Assembly: GCA_020349245.1 (NCBI GenBank)
Contig: CP070764.1
Span: 903,257 to 967,256 of the forward strand
From: Chloroflexota bacterium
Lineage (GTDB): Bacteria > Chloroflexota > Anaerolineae > Anaerolineales > UBA4823
Length of the DNA: 64,000 nt
Direction of reading: 5' to 3'
Position numbers and translations under genes: made by a program. Every line of letters begins with the position of its first letter. Within the stretch, counting starts at the first letter, position 1. Below, in pieces: positions 8,719 to 17,600 of this stretch. The notes beneath the pieces were generated by a model that saw nothing but the letters and a program-made list of their open reading frames with translations, searched no databases and was not told where the DNA came from.

Positions 8719-10473
8719 TTAACCTCCCAGTGTCCATAACCACTTTTTGTACAGATCCTGTCGGTGAACCGGATCCCTGGGTATGCGAAGTGGACGTCCT
8801 CGAGCGTCAATCACGACTCCGAGGATTCCCCCAACTACCCTTACGCTGCCGCCACGACCAGCACCACCCAGGCCAACATCTGCCCTGTGTAAAGGTTGCA
8901 GGCGTAATTTCGCTGGTTCTCCCAGAGGAATTGGTAATGCTTCCAGGGAACCCTGTTTGATATCAAAACTCGTTTCATCTCCAGATTCATACGTGACCCG
9001 TAATCGGAGGATTGGTGTACCTGGGCGAGAATTTGAGACCGGCGTGATGACGGTGGCCAAACTCAAGAAGGCACTCGATTCCAGTACCTGAACTGATAGA
9101 TAGGGGTTGATTCGAGCAGCTGCACCAAGTGCAGCTGCCAAATTGCTCTGATCCAAAACGATTGTCGTAATACTACTGGGTTGAATCGCATCCAAGAGGG
9201 TCAAGAGGCTATGACCAGTGGAGGGTGCCTTGGTGAGCACACTTCCGGTGGCTAGAATTGGTTCAAACCAGGGCAACATACCCACTCCCATGCGTTTAAT
9301 TTGAGGGGGAAATCCCTCTTGTGCGCTGAAGATCGCCCTGCGTATTGCCTGCCGAGCCAGTGCTTCTTCGATTGCCAAATCCTCGTTGGAAACCGGTAAA
9401 CTGGATGGATATATTTGCTTGTTATAAAGATAATCCCGTAAATAATCTTCTCCCACTTCCAGGGGAATCCAACGCTGGATATCTTCAAGTGAACCGTTTC
9501 GTAATACCCCGGAGACCTGCCTGCCTAATCCAAACTCCGGGAAGACCCCTAAACTAAGTTCACCGTCAAAAGCGGAGGCGACAGTTGTCGCCGAAGCACC
9601 GATATCAACACCTAAAACTCCCTTGCCAGGATCATAAACCTTACTGAGAAATTGGACAATCCGGCCGAAAGCGGTTGAGGTTGGCGTTAAATTGGAACCC
9701 GACCATTCATCAAAATCACCAACACCAGGAATGCGAGTCGAACGGATCGAACGAAATATTTCTGCCATCCTGGCCCGAGCTGGCGACAGCTGTTCAGTTT
9801 CGATCGAAGGTCGTACATTCGGGGCAAAATAATTCTTTGTCAACATACCCAGCCGGGTAGTCACCGCTTCATTCAGAGCTTGATTTCCAACATAGAGAAC
9901 TTCCGGTCTCTGCTCCGGAGCCATAAAAGAACAAGCCAAGCCAACAGATTCGATCATCCTCAGGACAGAGTTTGTAGCTCCTTGCTCAGTGCCACCTGCT
10001 ATGACAATCACATCGGGTCTTTGTCTCAATATCATGTCGAGACGTTCCTCGGGCTTTTTACGATCATTCAAACCGAACGTCTCAACAACCTCTGCATAGA
10101 TCGTCGAAACCAAATGCTTTGCACTAGCTAAAGAGATATCCTCCAGTAACCCTACTGCGATAACGCGTAATGGAGGTCCTGCGGATAAGGTTCCCACGAA
10201 CATATCTATCCCAGATCCATCGAGTTTCCCCGGAATAATCAAGCGGTCATTATCTCCGATTAATTCCCGACCGGTAATCACTTCTAACTGATTAATTGCC
10301 CGGGTGATCCCCTCACCAATGTGATTATGTGGAGCCTGAGCTGTCGTCCTTGATGTTCCAATGGCAATAAACCGGTAGCGTCCTTCAACAACATCAAACA
10401 GAATTGCCCGAGTATTGATCTCACCAACGTCAACAGCTAACATTGAAGAACCGATATGTTCAGGTATATCCAT
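8719..10473 (-). CDS. MutL/GlmL-type ASKHA-fold protein
   Basis: About 584 residues, similar to the glutamate mutase 'MutL' (GlmL) family, which is unrelated to the mismatch-repair MutL. Known members sit beside adenosylcobalamin mutases and are thought to be reactivating chaperones. Counting from a TTG codon 6 nt upstream of the chosen ATG, there are two actin-like phosphate loops (AVDVGE at 15-20, GVDIGASATT at 290-299) and a glycine-rich AGGTEQGA at 161-168. No cobalamin enzyme is encoded nearby. The partners are membrane proteins, so this copy may power or regulate an envelope complex, as PilM or FtsA do; that is inference. The ATG at 10473 lies 10 nt after the upstream stop codon. Confidence 0.75.
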   Translation of the reverse strand: MDIPEHIGSSMLAVDVGEINTRAILFDVVEGRYRFIAIGTSRTTAQAPHNHIGEGITRAINQLEVITGRELIGDNDRLIIPGKLDGSGIDMFVGTLSAGPPLRVIAVGLLEDISLASAKHLVSTIYAEVVETFGLNDRKKPEERLDMILRQRPDVIVIAGGTEQGATNSVLRMIESVGLACSFMAPEQRPEVLYVGNQALNEAVTTRLGMLTKNYFAPNVRPSIETEQLSPARARMAEIFRSIRSTRIPGVGDFDEWSGSNLTPTSTAFGRIVQFLSKVYDPGKGVLGVDIGASATTVASAFDGELSLGVFPEFGLGRQVSGVLRNGSLEDIQRWIPLEVGEDYLRDYLYNKQIYPSSLPVSNEDLAIEEALARQAIRRAIFSAQEGFPPQIKRMGVGMLPWFEPILATGSVLTKAPSTGHSLLTLLDAIQPSSITTIVLDQSNLAAALGAAARINPYLSVQVLESSAFLSLATVITPVSNSRPGTPILRLRVTYESGDETSFDIKQGSLEALPIPLGEPAKLRLQPLHRADVGLGGAGRGGSVRVVGGILGVVIDARGRPLRIPRDPVHRQDLYKKWLWTLGG

Positions 10474-10483
10474 AACCAATTGA

Positions 10484-11179
10484 TCAGGGAATGACCAATC
10501 CCAAAAACTCGCGAATTAAATTAGCTGAAAAAACTACTTGTCCAATCAGGGCTGTCAGTGCTGCACTGAAAATTCCTGCGAAAATGAATCCAAAAGTAAT
10601 GGCGATAAATACCTGCCCAACCTGGCCCAGTCCATTAATCCAAGCCTGGATTTGCGTTCTTTCCGCACCTTGAGAAATTTGGCTAAATTGGAAATACGCC
10701 AATGTGGCAATTGTGCCAATTAAAATAATTGCTCCATTCAGCAACCGTAGTCCAAGACTGGCATTAAAAGCCTGGGATGATTGGATATCGAAGAGATTGA
10801 TGGAGGCCAGTACCTGGGGGATCACCGTACCTGTTACTGCTCCGCCGATCGCAGCTGCTGCGCTCACCCCGACCAAGTAAGCCATGGGGAGATTTCCAAG
10901 AAATGCAAGTCGGGGGGATAATTTCATGAATAATAAAGCTGCTAGAACCAGCGGAAAAAGGGAGAGAATTTGTTCACCCCGATCACTGATGAAAAGAGGT
11001 GAAAAAAGCCGGGGCAGGATAATGTTATAGACCGCAACCACTGCTGCAAAGCCGGCAGAGACACCGATAAAAATGTGCAATGTCATCCGAAATAGAGGAT
11101 TATCACCAATGAGATAGCTAAAAACCAGCAGGGTAAGGACAAACGCGAAGAATGAACCGATCCAGTCTGCCAAGCCCAT
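10484..11179 (-). CDS. Uncharacterised polytopic membrane protein (MutL-like operon)
   Basis: About 231 residues, with roughly six hydrophobic helices from the N-terminus (MGLADWIGSFFAFVLTLLVF) to the end. The ATG at 11179 overlaps the stop of the zinc-ribbon gene in a TGATG arrangement, which fixes the start and implies translational coupling; the upstream extension of the frame is the shadow of the neighbouring gene. Segments rich in Gly/Ala (AAAAIGGAVTGTVI) suggest tight helix packing. I do not recognise a family. It may form part of a membrane complex with the other products of this operon. Confidence 0.7.
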   Translation of the reverse strand: MGLADWIGSFFAFVLTLLVFSYLIGDNPLFRMTLHIFIGVSAGFAAVVAVYNIILPRLFSPLFISDRGEQILSLFPLVLAALLFMKLSPRLAFLGNLPMAYLVGVSAAAAIGGAVTGTVIPQVLASINLFDIQSSQAFNASLGLRLLNGAIILIGTIATLAYFQFSQISQGAERTQIQAWINGLGQVGQVFIAITFGFIFAGIFSAALTALIGQVVFSANLIREFLGLVIP

Positions 11180-12786
11180 CACAGCACCTTTTCTTCTCCA
11201 CGAGCGGTTCGGGATAGCTCGGGGATCACATAATATACCAGGCCACCGATCAAGATCATCAAGGCAGCGATGAATGTTCCCACACTGAATGCATCCCATA
11301 CGGCTCTTGGGAAATCACTTTCATCGCTGAATTGAGCATAAGCTGCCCCACCACGCAGTCCGACAACCAATCCATTTAATGGTTGGGGATCACTTTCATA
11401 ATATGGTCTTACAATAGGTTCTAACTGCGCACTCGTAATCGCAATTAAACTGGTCAGAACCTGGGAATTGGTTATCGTTGGACCAAATTGTTCAATCCAA
11501 GTCCGGACCATATCAGGATCATCAGCCAGTAAAACAATCATCGCGAAGTCCCTGATCTCAACAATGCCAGCAGTCGCCGATAAGCTGTTGCTTGAAGTTG
11601 ATTCCCAGGCCGAGGAACCTTCGATTGTGAAGGGGATAGTCCCCTGTGGATTCTCAATAAAACTTACCAAACCTGCTGCTCCGCCAGGCAAATATCCGAG
11701 GTTGACATAATCGAATCCTGGTGAAGTTCCCTGTCCGGATTCGAAGGAGCGGATAAACCTTTCTGCGAGGACAGGTCCGTTTGGAGAAGTTGAGATCAAA
11801 GTTAACAATGCACCTTGCGTCAGCAAATGATTGAATACGGGAGTGGCAGCGGAATCCAATTCGGTAACAACACCCGGTTGATAATCAAACCCCACTAATA
11901 TTTGTGAGTTTTCTGGTAGCTCACTGATCAATCGGTAGACTTCAGCACTCCCTTCGTCATAAAAAGGGAGCGGCATTTCCTGGCGAGAAATTACAATTGG
12001 CCAAAAAACACCAATTAACAGTAAGATAGCTATCCCCCAGCGCAGGACATGCTGTTGAGAGATCGACCGGCGCTGTGGAATTGGCAGTGATTCTCCCTCC
12101 TCCTGTATCAGGTTGTTCAATAATTCAATATGAGCGCGTTGACTCGATGAGAGCCTTAGATTGGTGGTATATGCCTTGGATTTTCGAATTCGCGCCGCGC
12201 CAGCTTCCGCTGAGAGCACCCCTCTCAATCCAGATAGCGGCCCAACGCGCTCAGAATCCCTGGATGATTCACCACTCGCCTGGGTACCGGGGACAATTTC
12301 TGGAGGGATCCCGGATTCATCTCCAAAGGCAGGTAAATCCTGATCATGTACTTCACCCAGTTCTTCAGACGCTCCATCCAATGCACTCTCCAGCCATGGT
12401 GGAATTTCTGGGGACTCATCTTCTTCTCGACCCGATAAAAAGGGCGAGGCAGGAACTTCATCGAATTCCGTCTCCTCACCACGGTATTCACCAGTTATCC
12501 AATCTGAAATCGCGTCTGAGGGTTGTCCAAGACCGGAATCCTGTTCACCCGTTTCTATCGTTTCCTCTTGGTCCGGTTGCTTCAGCGCTCGGAGCCAATC
12601 TGAGGCTTCTGAATCTCCCTCCGGTTGTCCCAATCCAGCGCGGTTCTCCCACAACCCGGCATCGCTATGAGTGCCAGGGTCACCTGACTCCCCTGCTGGA
12701 GGGTGCAGATTGGCTAAGCAGTAATCGCAAAGTGTATTTTCAAAAGGGTTTGGTTTCCCACAAAATGGGCAGTTGATTTCTTCCAT
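11179..12786 (-). CDS. Zinc-ribbon membrane protein with a large extracytoplasmic domain
   Basis: 535 residues. A zinc ribbon opens the protein (Cys6, Cys9, Cys20, Cys23; CPFCGKPNPFENTLCDYC). A low-complexity acidic stretch runs to about residue 200. A membrane helix (WGIAILLLIGVFWPIVI) lies near 246-262, then a folded domain of about 230 residues outside the membrane, and a second helix near 505-525 followed by a short basic tail. So the ribbon faces the cytoplasm and the large domain lies outside. No enzyme motif is visible. Its start overlaps the previous stop as TAATG, and its own stop overlaps the next start. Confidence 0.72.
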   Translation of the reverse strand: MEEINCPFCGKPNPFENTLCDYCLANLHPPAGESGDPGTHSDAGLWENRAGLGQPEGDSEASDWLRALKQPDQEETIETGEQDSGLGQPSDAISDWITGEYRGEETEFDEVPASPFLSGREEDESPEIPPWLESALDGASEELGEVHDQDLPAFGDESGIPPEIVPGTQASGESSRDSERVGPLSGLRGVLSAEAGAARIRKSKAYTTNLRLSSSQRAHIELLNNLIQEEGESLPIPQRRSISQQHVLRWGIAILLLIGVFWPIVISRQEMPLPFYDEGSAEVYRLISELPENSQILVGFDYQPGVVTELDSAATPVFNHLLTQGALLTLISTSPNGPVLAERFIRSFESGQGTSPGFDYVNLGYLPGGAAGLVSFIENPQGTIPFTIEGSSAWESTSSNSLSATAGIVEIRDFAMIVLLADDPDMVRTWIEQFGPTITNSQVLTSLIAITSAQLEPIVRPYYESDPQPLNGLVVGLRGGAAYAQFSDESDFPRAVWDAFSVGTFIAALMILIGGLVYYVIPELSRTARGEEKVL

Positions 12787-13403
12787 TAACTTCCCCCATA
12801 AGGTCGATCAGCACCACTGAGTATCCGCAAACCAGCCGCGATAATCCCCAGTGATACGCCTAACAAGATTCCACGAGCCCCGGCAACCGCCGGTACTTTT
12901 CCGATCCAAATCCGCAGCTCGGACAATCCGGGAATGTCAATTCCGAACAAGGAACCCGTCATCAGAAGGATAACCACAGCGGTGACGATGAATACAATCG
13001 ACAACAAATTGGGTTTTCGCCGCAGGATACGGACACCAGCATATATCAAAACCACAGCCAGTATGCCCATCAAGCTCGCTTCAATCGGAATCAAGACATA
13101 ATTGAATATCCAAAGCGAGTATGTGGCTGTCGGTCCAAACCATCCTGCGACACCCAGCGTAATCACCATTCCTATTAGTAATGCAATGTTGTTTGCTCGA
13201 TTTGGTTGATCGGAAAAGGATTTTCGCCAGTGAACAATAAACAGGTTGGCAACCCCAACCAGTAACGCGGCTGCTACGATTATGGTAGCCCATTCCAACA
13301 AAACGACTCTCAGGTTAACCAACAAATCAAACTGGAGAAAGTAACCCAGGAGAACGATGATCCCGACACCGATCGCTAACGCAGCATAAATTGGGTTTCT
13401 CAT
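12786..13403 (-). CDS. Uncharacterised polytopic membrane protein (MutL-like operon)
   Basis: 205 residues with about six hydrophobic helices and short loops. It opens MRNPIYAALAIGVGIIVLLGYF and ends GGS. I do not recognise a family. It overlaps the upstream gene by 4 nt (ATGA) and the downstream zinc-ribbon gene by TAATG, so the three are surely translated from one mRNA. Confidence 0.7.
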   Translation of the reverse strand: MRNPIYAALAIGVGIIVLLGYFLQFDLLVNLRVVLLEWATIIVAAALLVGVANLFIVHWRKSFSDQPNRANNIALLIGMVITLGVAGWFGPTATYSLWIFNYVLIPIEASLMGILAVVLIYAGVRILRRKPNLLSIVFIVTAVVILLMTGSLFGIDIPGLSELRIWIGKVPAVAGARGILLGVSLGIIAAGLRILSGADRPYGGS

Positions 13404-14143
13404 AGCACACTAAAGAGTTTCAGGATGGCACCGATCAAGATCAAGCCTATGATTATCCAGCGCAGGATATCCTGTGCATGTAAGCTGGCGTAATGCATAT
13501 CGCCAGCATCCAGATATGCCCCCCCAGCATAAGTTTCTTCGCCAATTAGAGGTTCTTGTGCAGTAGCGAATAACACAGCTTGACCGGTCAGATTATCTGT
13601 GCCTCCGAGAGTCATGCTTTCGGTTCGCTCCGCAGCATCTGCGATCAATGCAACTTCATTGCCAAAACTGCCGATCAACAAATTAGCACCGATATCTTCT
13701 TCCTGGATGAAGGATAGTGTACCTGCGGCATAGGAAAACGGTGTTAAACCGGTTATCCTGCTCCGCATCGGATCGGATTCGACGCCCAGGTATTTTGCGG
13801 CTTCACCCTGGGTATCCTGAGAAAGAATGCCCAAAGAACCTTCACCAACCGTGGAGACTGGGGGACGATCACTGATGGATGTTGAGCGGGCAATACGCAT
13901 CAATATACTCAATCCGACATATCCAATGGAGCTTTGGGGACTTAGGAGTTGTCCCCTTCCCAGTGATATATGGAGGCGATTACCGGCTTCAACCGCTAAC
14001 CCAATCGCCCTCTGCAGGCGCGCATAAGCAGGTATTTCCCGCAGCATTGGTCTTTCACGTTGCCGGAAAATAATTGCCAACGCAAGTATCAAGCCGAAGA
14101 ACAGTAAGACAAAAATTAATCCCAGTATGTTGAGACTGTCCAA
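13400..14143 (-). CDS. Uncharacterised membrane protein, possibly DUF6754-like
   Basis: 247 residues: an N-terminal helix (LGLIFVLLFFGLILALAIIF), a soluble middle of about 190 residues (around 28-220), and a C-terminal helix (ILRWIIIGLILIGAILKLF). The middle has HISLGRGQL and a repeated ALIADAAERTESM-like pattern. It may belong to the DUF6754 family, but I recall that only weakly. The start is a TTG at 14143, supported by GGGAGAG a few nt upstream and by its position 2 nt after the previous stop. It is coupled to the next gene by ATGA. Confidence 0.68.
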   Translation of the reverse strand: MDSLNILGLIFVLLFFGLILALAIIFRQRERPMLREIPAYARLQRAIGLAVEAGNRLHISLGRGQLLSPQSSIGYVGLSILMRIARSTSISDRPPVSTVGEGSLGILSQDTQGEAAKYLGVESDPMRSRITGLTPFSYAAGTLSFIQEEDIGANLLIGSFGNEVALIADAAERTESMTLGGTDNLTGQAVLFATAQEPLIGEETYAGGAYLDAGDMHYASLHAQDILRWIIIGLILIGAILKLFSVL

Positions 14144-14145
14144 AG

Positions 14146-14394
14146 TCAGCTCTCCCTTAAAAGGTAGGCGATAAATTCTTCCCTTTGACTGTCATCCTCC
14201 AGCACACCTGCCAGTGCCTTAAAATACTTATCAGGCACAATTCCACTCAAGATTGGTTGTCCGATATATATCACCTGGGCACCAATCAGTGAAAGCGGAC
14301 CTGCTGCCTCGAGGAAAGAAGCCACCAGGTTTTGTAACCCCCACCGGTGCAGGGCATTCGCCCATACCCGCCAGATATGGTGGTTATTTTTCAT
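14146..14394 (-). CDS. Small protein, first gene of the MutL-like operon
   Basis: 82 residues, basic at the start (MKNNHHIWRVWANALHRWG), with a moderately hydrophobic centre and an acidic helix at the end (DDSQREEFIAYLLRES). No family recognised. It is supported as a gene by its position 2 nt before the next gene, whose ribosome binding site lies in its last codons, and by an extended -10 promoter element only 7 nt before its ATG. It could be a peripheral membrane protein or a regulator. Confidence 0.6.
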   Translation of the reverse strand: MKNNHHIWRVWANALHRWGLQNLVASFLEAAGPLSLIGAQVIYIGQPILSGIVPDKYFKALAGVLEDDSQREEFIAYLLRES

Positions 14395-14401
14395 TGTTGC
14401 A

Positions 14402-14410
14402 AGTATAGCA
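14402..14410 (-). promoter_or_regulatory. Extended -10 promoter element of the MutL-like operon
   Basis: Read on the - strand this is TGCTATACT, an extended -10. It ends 7 nt before the ATG at 14394, so the transcript would begin at or very near the start codon (leaderless). No good -35 element is present, which is common for extended -10 promoters. Confidence 0.5.
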
Positions 14411-14525
14411 TAATTCCTATTCTGCTAGATTGGCTCCATTTTAAGACTGCCATGGGATGTGGTCAAGTAAGTTTGCAAAATTGTAAATTTTTCCGATTGG
14501 AGATAAACAACCCAACAATAGTCTA

Positions 14526-14565
14526 AATATATGACAGGTCACAGGTGTTTTTGATGTCATATATT
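14526..14565. promoter_or_regulatory. Perfect inverted repeat upstream of nifJ
   Basis: An 11-bp arm at 14526-14536 is repeated in perfect inverse at 14555-14565, with an 18-nt spacer. The flanks (AATAGT on the left, ACTATT on the right) also match with small offsets. The size and half-site spacing suggest a regulator-binding site or two bound dimers. It lies between the divergent MutL-like operon and nifJ and could act on either. Confidence 0.55.
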
Positions 14566-14576
14566 ACTATTTGGTT

Positions 14577-14601
14577 CTCACAGTTAAGACTAAACTATGA
14601 G
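14577..14601. promoter_or_regulatory. Imperfect inverted repeat upstream of nifJ
   Basis: CTCACAGTT (14577-14585) and AACTATGAG (14593-14601) match in inverse at 8 of 9 positions, with a 7-nt spacer. It lies 11 bp after the larger repeat and may overlap the nifJ promoter (TTGGTT at 14571 is a possible -35). Confidence 0.35.
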
Positions 14602-14654
14602 ATTAGGATGCTCGTCATTTTATCAAAGCTGCCCGGCTTTTAAGAAACACCCGA

Positions 14655-14666
14655 ACGGTATACCGT
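14655..14666. promoter_or_regulatory. 12-bp perfect palindrome in the nifJ leader
   Basis: ACGGTATACCGT is a perfect palindrome 24 bp before the nifJ start. It could be an operator half-set or a small RNA element; no family is identified. Confidence 0.35.
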
Positions 14667-14690
14667 AAAAATTTGAGATCCGGAGAAATC

Positions 14691-17600
14691 ATGATGAAAC
14701 GACCGATTATCACAGTTGATGGGACCGAAGCTGTTGCTCTCGTCGCCCACAAGATAAATGAAGTCATCGCAATTTATCCCATCACACCCTCTTCGGGGAT
14801 GGGAGAATTTGCAGACGCGTGGTCAGCTGTTGGCAAGACCAATATCTGGGGGACGGTTCCTCTAGTAGTAGAGATGCAATCCGAAGGGGGTGCTGCAGGA
14901 GCAGTTCACGGAGCGCTTCAAGCGGGAGCTCTCACCACGACCTTTACCGCTTCCCAAGGGTTGCTGTTGATGATCCCCAACATGTACAAGATCGCTGGAG
15001 AATTAACCTCGACAGTATTCCATGTTTCCGCTCGTTCATTGGCTGCCCAAGCGCTCTCCATCTTCGGCGACCACTCCGATGTCACCGCAACTAGATCAAC
15101 CGGTTTCGCCATGCTTGCCTCGGGATCAGTCCAAGAAGCACACGATTTTGCATTGATTGCACAGGCTGCCACACTCGAATCTCGTGTTCCTTTCCTGCAT
15201 TTCTTTGAAGGTTTTCGGGTTTCACATGAAGTAAACAAAATCGAACAGCTCACCGATGACGATTTAAGGGCCATGATCAATGACGAACTTGTTCAAGCTC
15301 ACCGTGCCCGCGGTTTATCGCCTGAACATCCTGTACTGCGTGGGTCAGCCCAAAACCCGGATGTATACTTCCAGGCAAGAGAGACAGTCAACCCCTACTA
15401 TGAAGCTTGCCCAAGCATCGTCCAGAAAGCGATGGATAAATTTGTTCAATTGACCGGACGTCAATACCAAAATGTCGATTATTTCGGTGCCCCTGATGCA
15501 GAGCGTGTCATGGTCATTATGGGTTGCGGTGGCATAACCGCCGCGGAGACTGTCAAGTACCTCAACCAGCAAGGAGAAAAAATTGGGGTTGCGGTTGTCC
15601 GCTTATACCGGCCCTTCCCAGTCGAAGATTTTCTAAAAGCACTACCTTCAACCGTTAAGAAGGTTGCGGTCCTCGACCGGACGAAAGAACCTGGTTCAAT
15701 CGGTGAACCTCTTTTCCTGGATGTGAGCGCCGCAGTACAAGAAGGAATGAAGAAAGGCAGTGCCCCTTTCACTGAAACACCATTAATTATCGGTGGCAGG
15801 TATGGACTTTCCTCCAAGGAATTTTCTCCAGCCATGGTCAATGGTGTCTTTGAAGAGCTGCTGAAAAGTAAACCGAAAAATAGCTTCTCGGTTGGTATCC
15901 ATGACAACGTGACCAATAACAGCATAGATTATGATCCGCAATTTTCTATCGAGGACCAGAAAACTGTTCGGGCGGTCTTCTTCGGTTTGGGTTCTGATGG
16001 AACCGTCGGTGCGAACAAGAACTCGATAAAAATCATCGGAGAAGAAACAGACAATCATGCCCAGGGGTTTTTTGTCTACGATTCGAAGAAATCTGGTGCA
16101 ATCACGATTTCTCATCTCCGCTTTGGCCCGCAGCCGATAAGAGCGCCATACCTGATTGAAAACGCCAACTTTGTGGCTTGCCACCAGTTCTCCTTCCTCG
16201 AACGGTTTGATATGCTCAAATACGCCGCGCCAAACGCAGTTTTCCTGCTGAACAGCCTATCCGGACCTGAAGAAGTTTGGGATACACTTCCCCGGGAAGT
16301 TCAAGAAGCGATCATTGAGAAAGAATTGCGCTTTTATGTCATCGACGGGTACAAGGTCGCAGAAGAAACTGGCATGGGTAGACGCATCAACACTATCATG
16401 CAGACCTGTTTCTTTGCTATCAGTGGTGTTTTACCCCGCGAAGAAGCCATTACTGCCATCAAGGATGCCATCCGCAAGACATATGGTAAACGCGGTGAAG
16501 CGGTCGTGAAGCGAAATTTTGAGGCAGTCGACAAGACCTTAGCGAACTTATTCGAAGTTGAGGTGCCCGCCAAAGTAACCAGCCAATTTAGCATCCGCAA
16601 ACCCGTGCCGGAAGCTGCACCTGAATTCACCCGGGAGGTTCTCGGGGAAATCATCGCCGGAAGGGGAGATAATTTGCCGGTGAGTGCTTTCCCAGTTGAT
16701 GGCAGCTTCCCAACTGGGACCTCAAAATGGGAAAAACGCAACATCGCTCTCGAAATACCCCTGTGGGAGGAAGACATTTGCATCCAATGTGGAAAGTGCG
16801 TGTTTGTCTGTCCACATGCAGTGATCCGCGAAAAAGTCTTTGACCCTTCCCTGCTGAAGAATGCCCCAGAATCATTCCCTTCCGCGGATGCACGCTGGAA
16901 GGAATTTCCCGACATGAAATACACTTTGGTGGTATCACCTGAGGACTGCACAGGTTGTGCACTCTGCGTGGAAGCCTGCCCGGCAAAGGATAAAACCCAG
17001 GTGGGACGCAAAGCGATTAACATGGTCGATCAGCCACCGATCCGCGAGCGGGAAGTAGAAAATTGGGAGTTTTTCCTGACCCTGCCCGAAGTTGACCGCA
17101 CTGCAGTAAATATCGGTACCGTTAAGAACTCGCAATTGCTGCAACCGCTGTTCGAATTTTCCGGTGCCTGTGCTGGTTGTGGAGAAACGCCGTATCTGAA
17201 ACTGCTCACCCAATTATTCGGTGATCGCATGATCGTTGCCAACGCAACAGGATGTTCTTCGATCTACGGAGGCAACCTGCCGACCACTCCATGGTCAACG
17301 AATGCCCAGGGGCGGGGACCAGCTTGGTCCAACTCGTTATTTGAAGACAATGCTGAATTTGGTCTCGGCATGCGCCTGACCCAGGATAAACATCAAGAAT
17401 TTGCCCGTGAACTTCTACCGAAATTCGCAGGTATTGTCGGAGAAGATCTGGTTTCCAAGATCTTGGAAAATGACCAGCGAGATGAAAAGGGTATCGCTGC
17501 CCAAAGAGAATGGGTTGAGTTGTTGAAAAAACGCTTAGCCGATGTTGAAGATCCACGCGCCAGAGATTTACTCAGCATTGCTGATGACCTGGTGAATAAG

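Noticed and set aside
8719-10473. Mismatch-repair MutL
   Set aside because: The sequence has none of the GHKL ATPase motifs; the name similarity refers to the glutamate mutase MutL/GlmL family only.
12075-12776. 233-codon + strand open frame inside the zinc-ribbon gene
   Set aside because: It is a shadow of the low-complexity acidic part of the - strand gene and has no signs of a real protein.
16334-17023. 229-codon - strand open frame inside nifJ
   Set aside because: It is antisense to intact PFOR domains and has no start signal.
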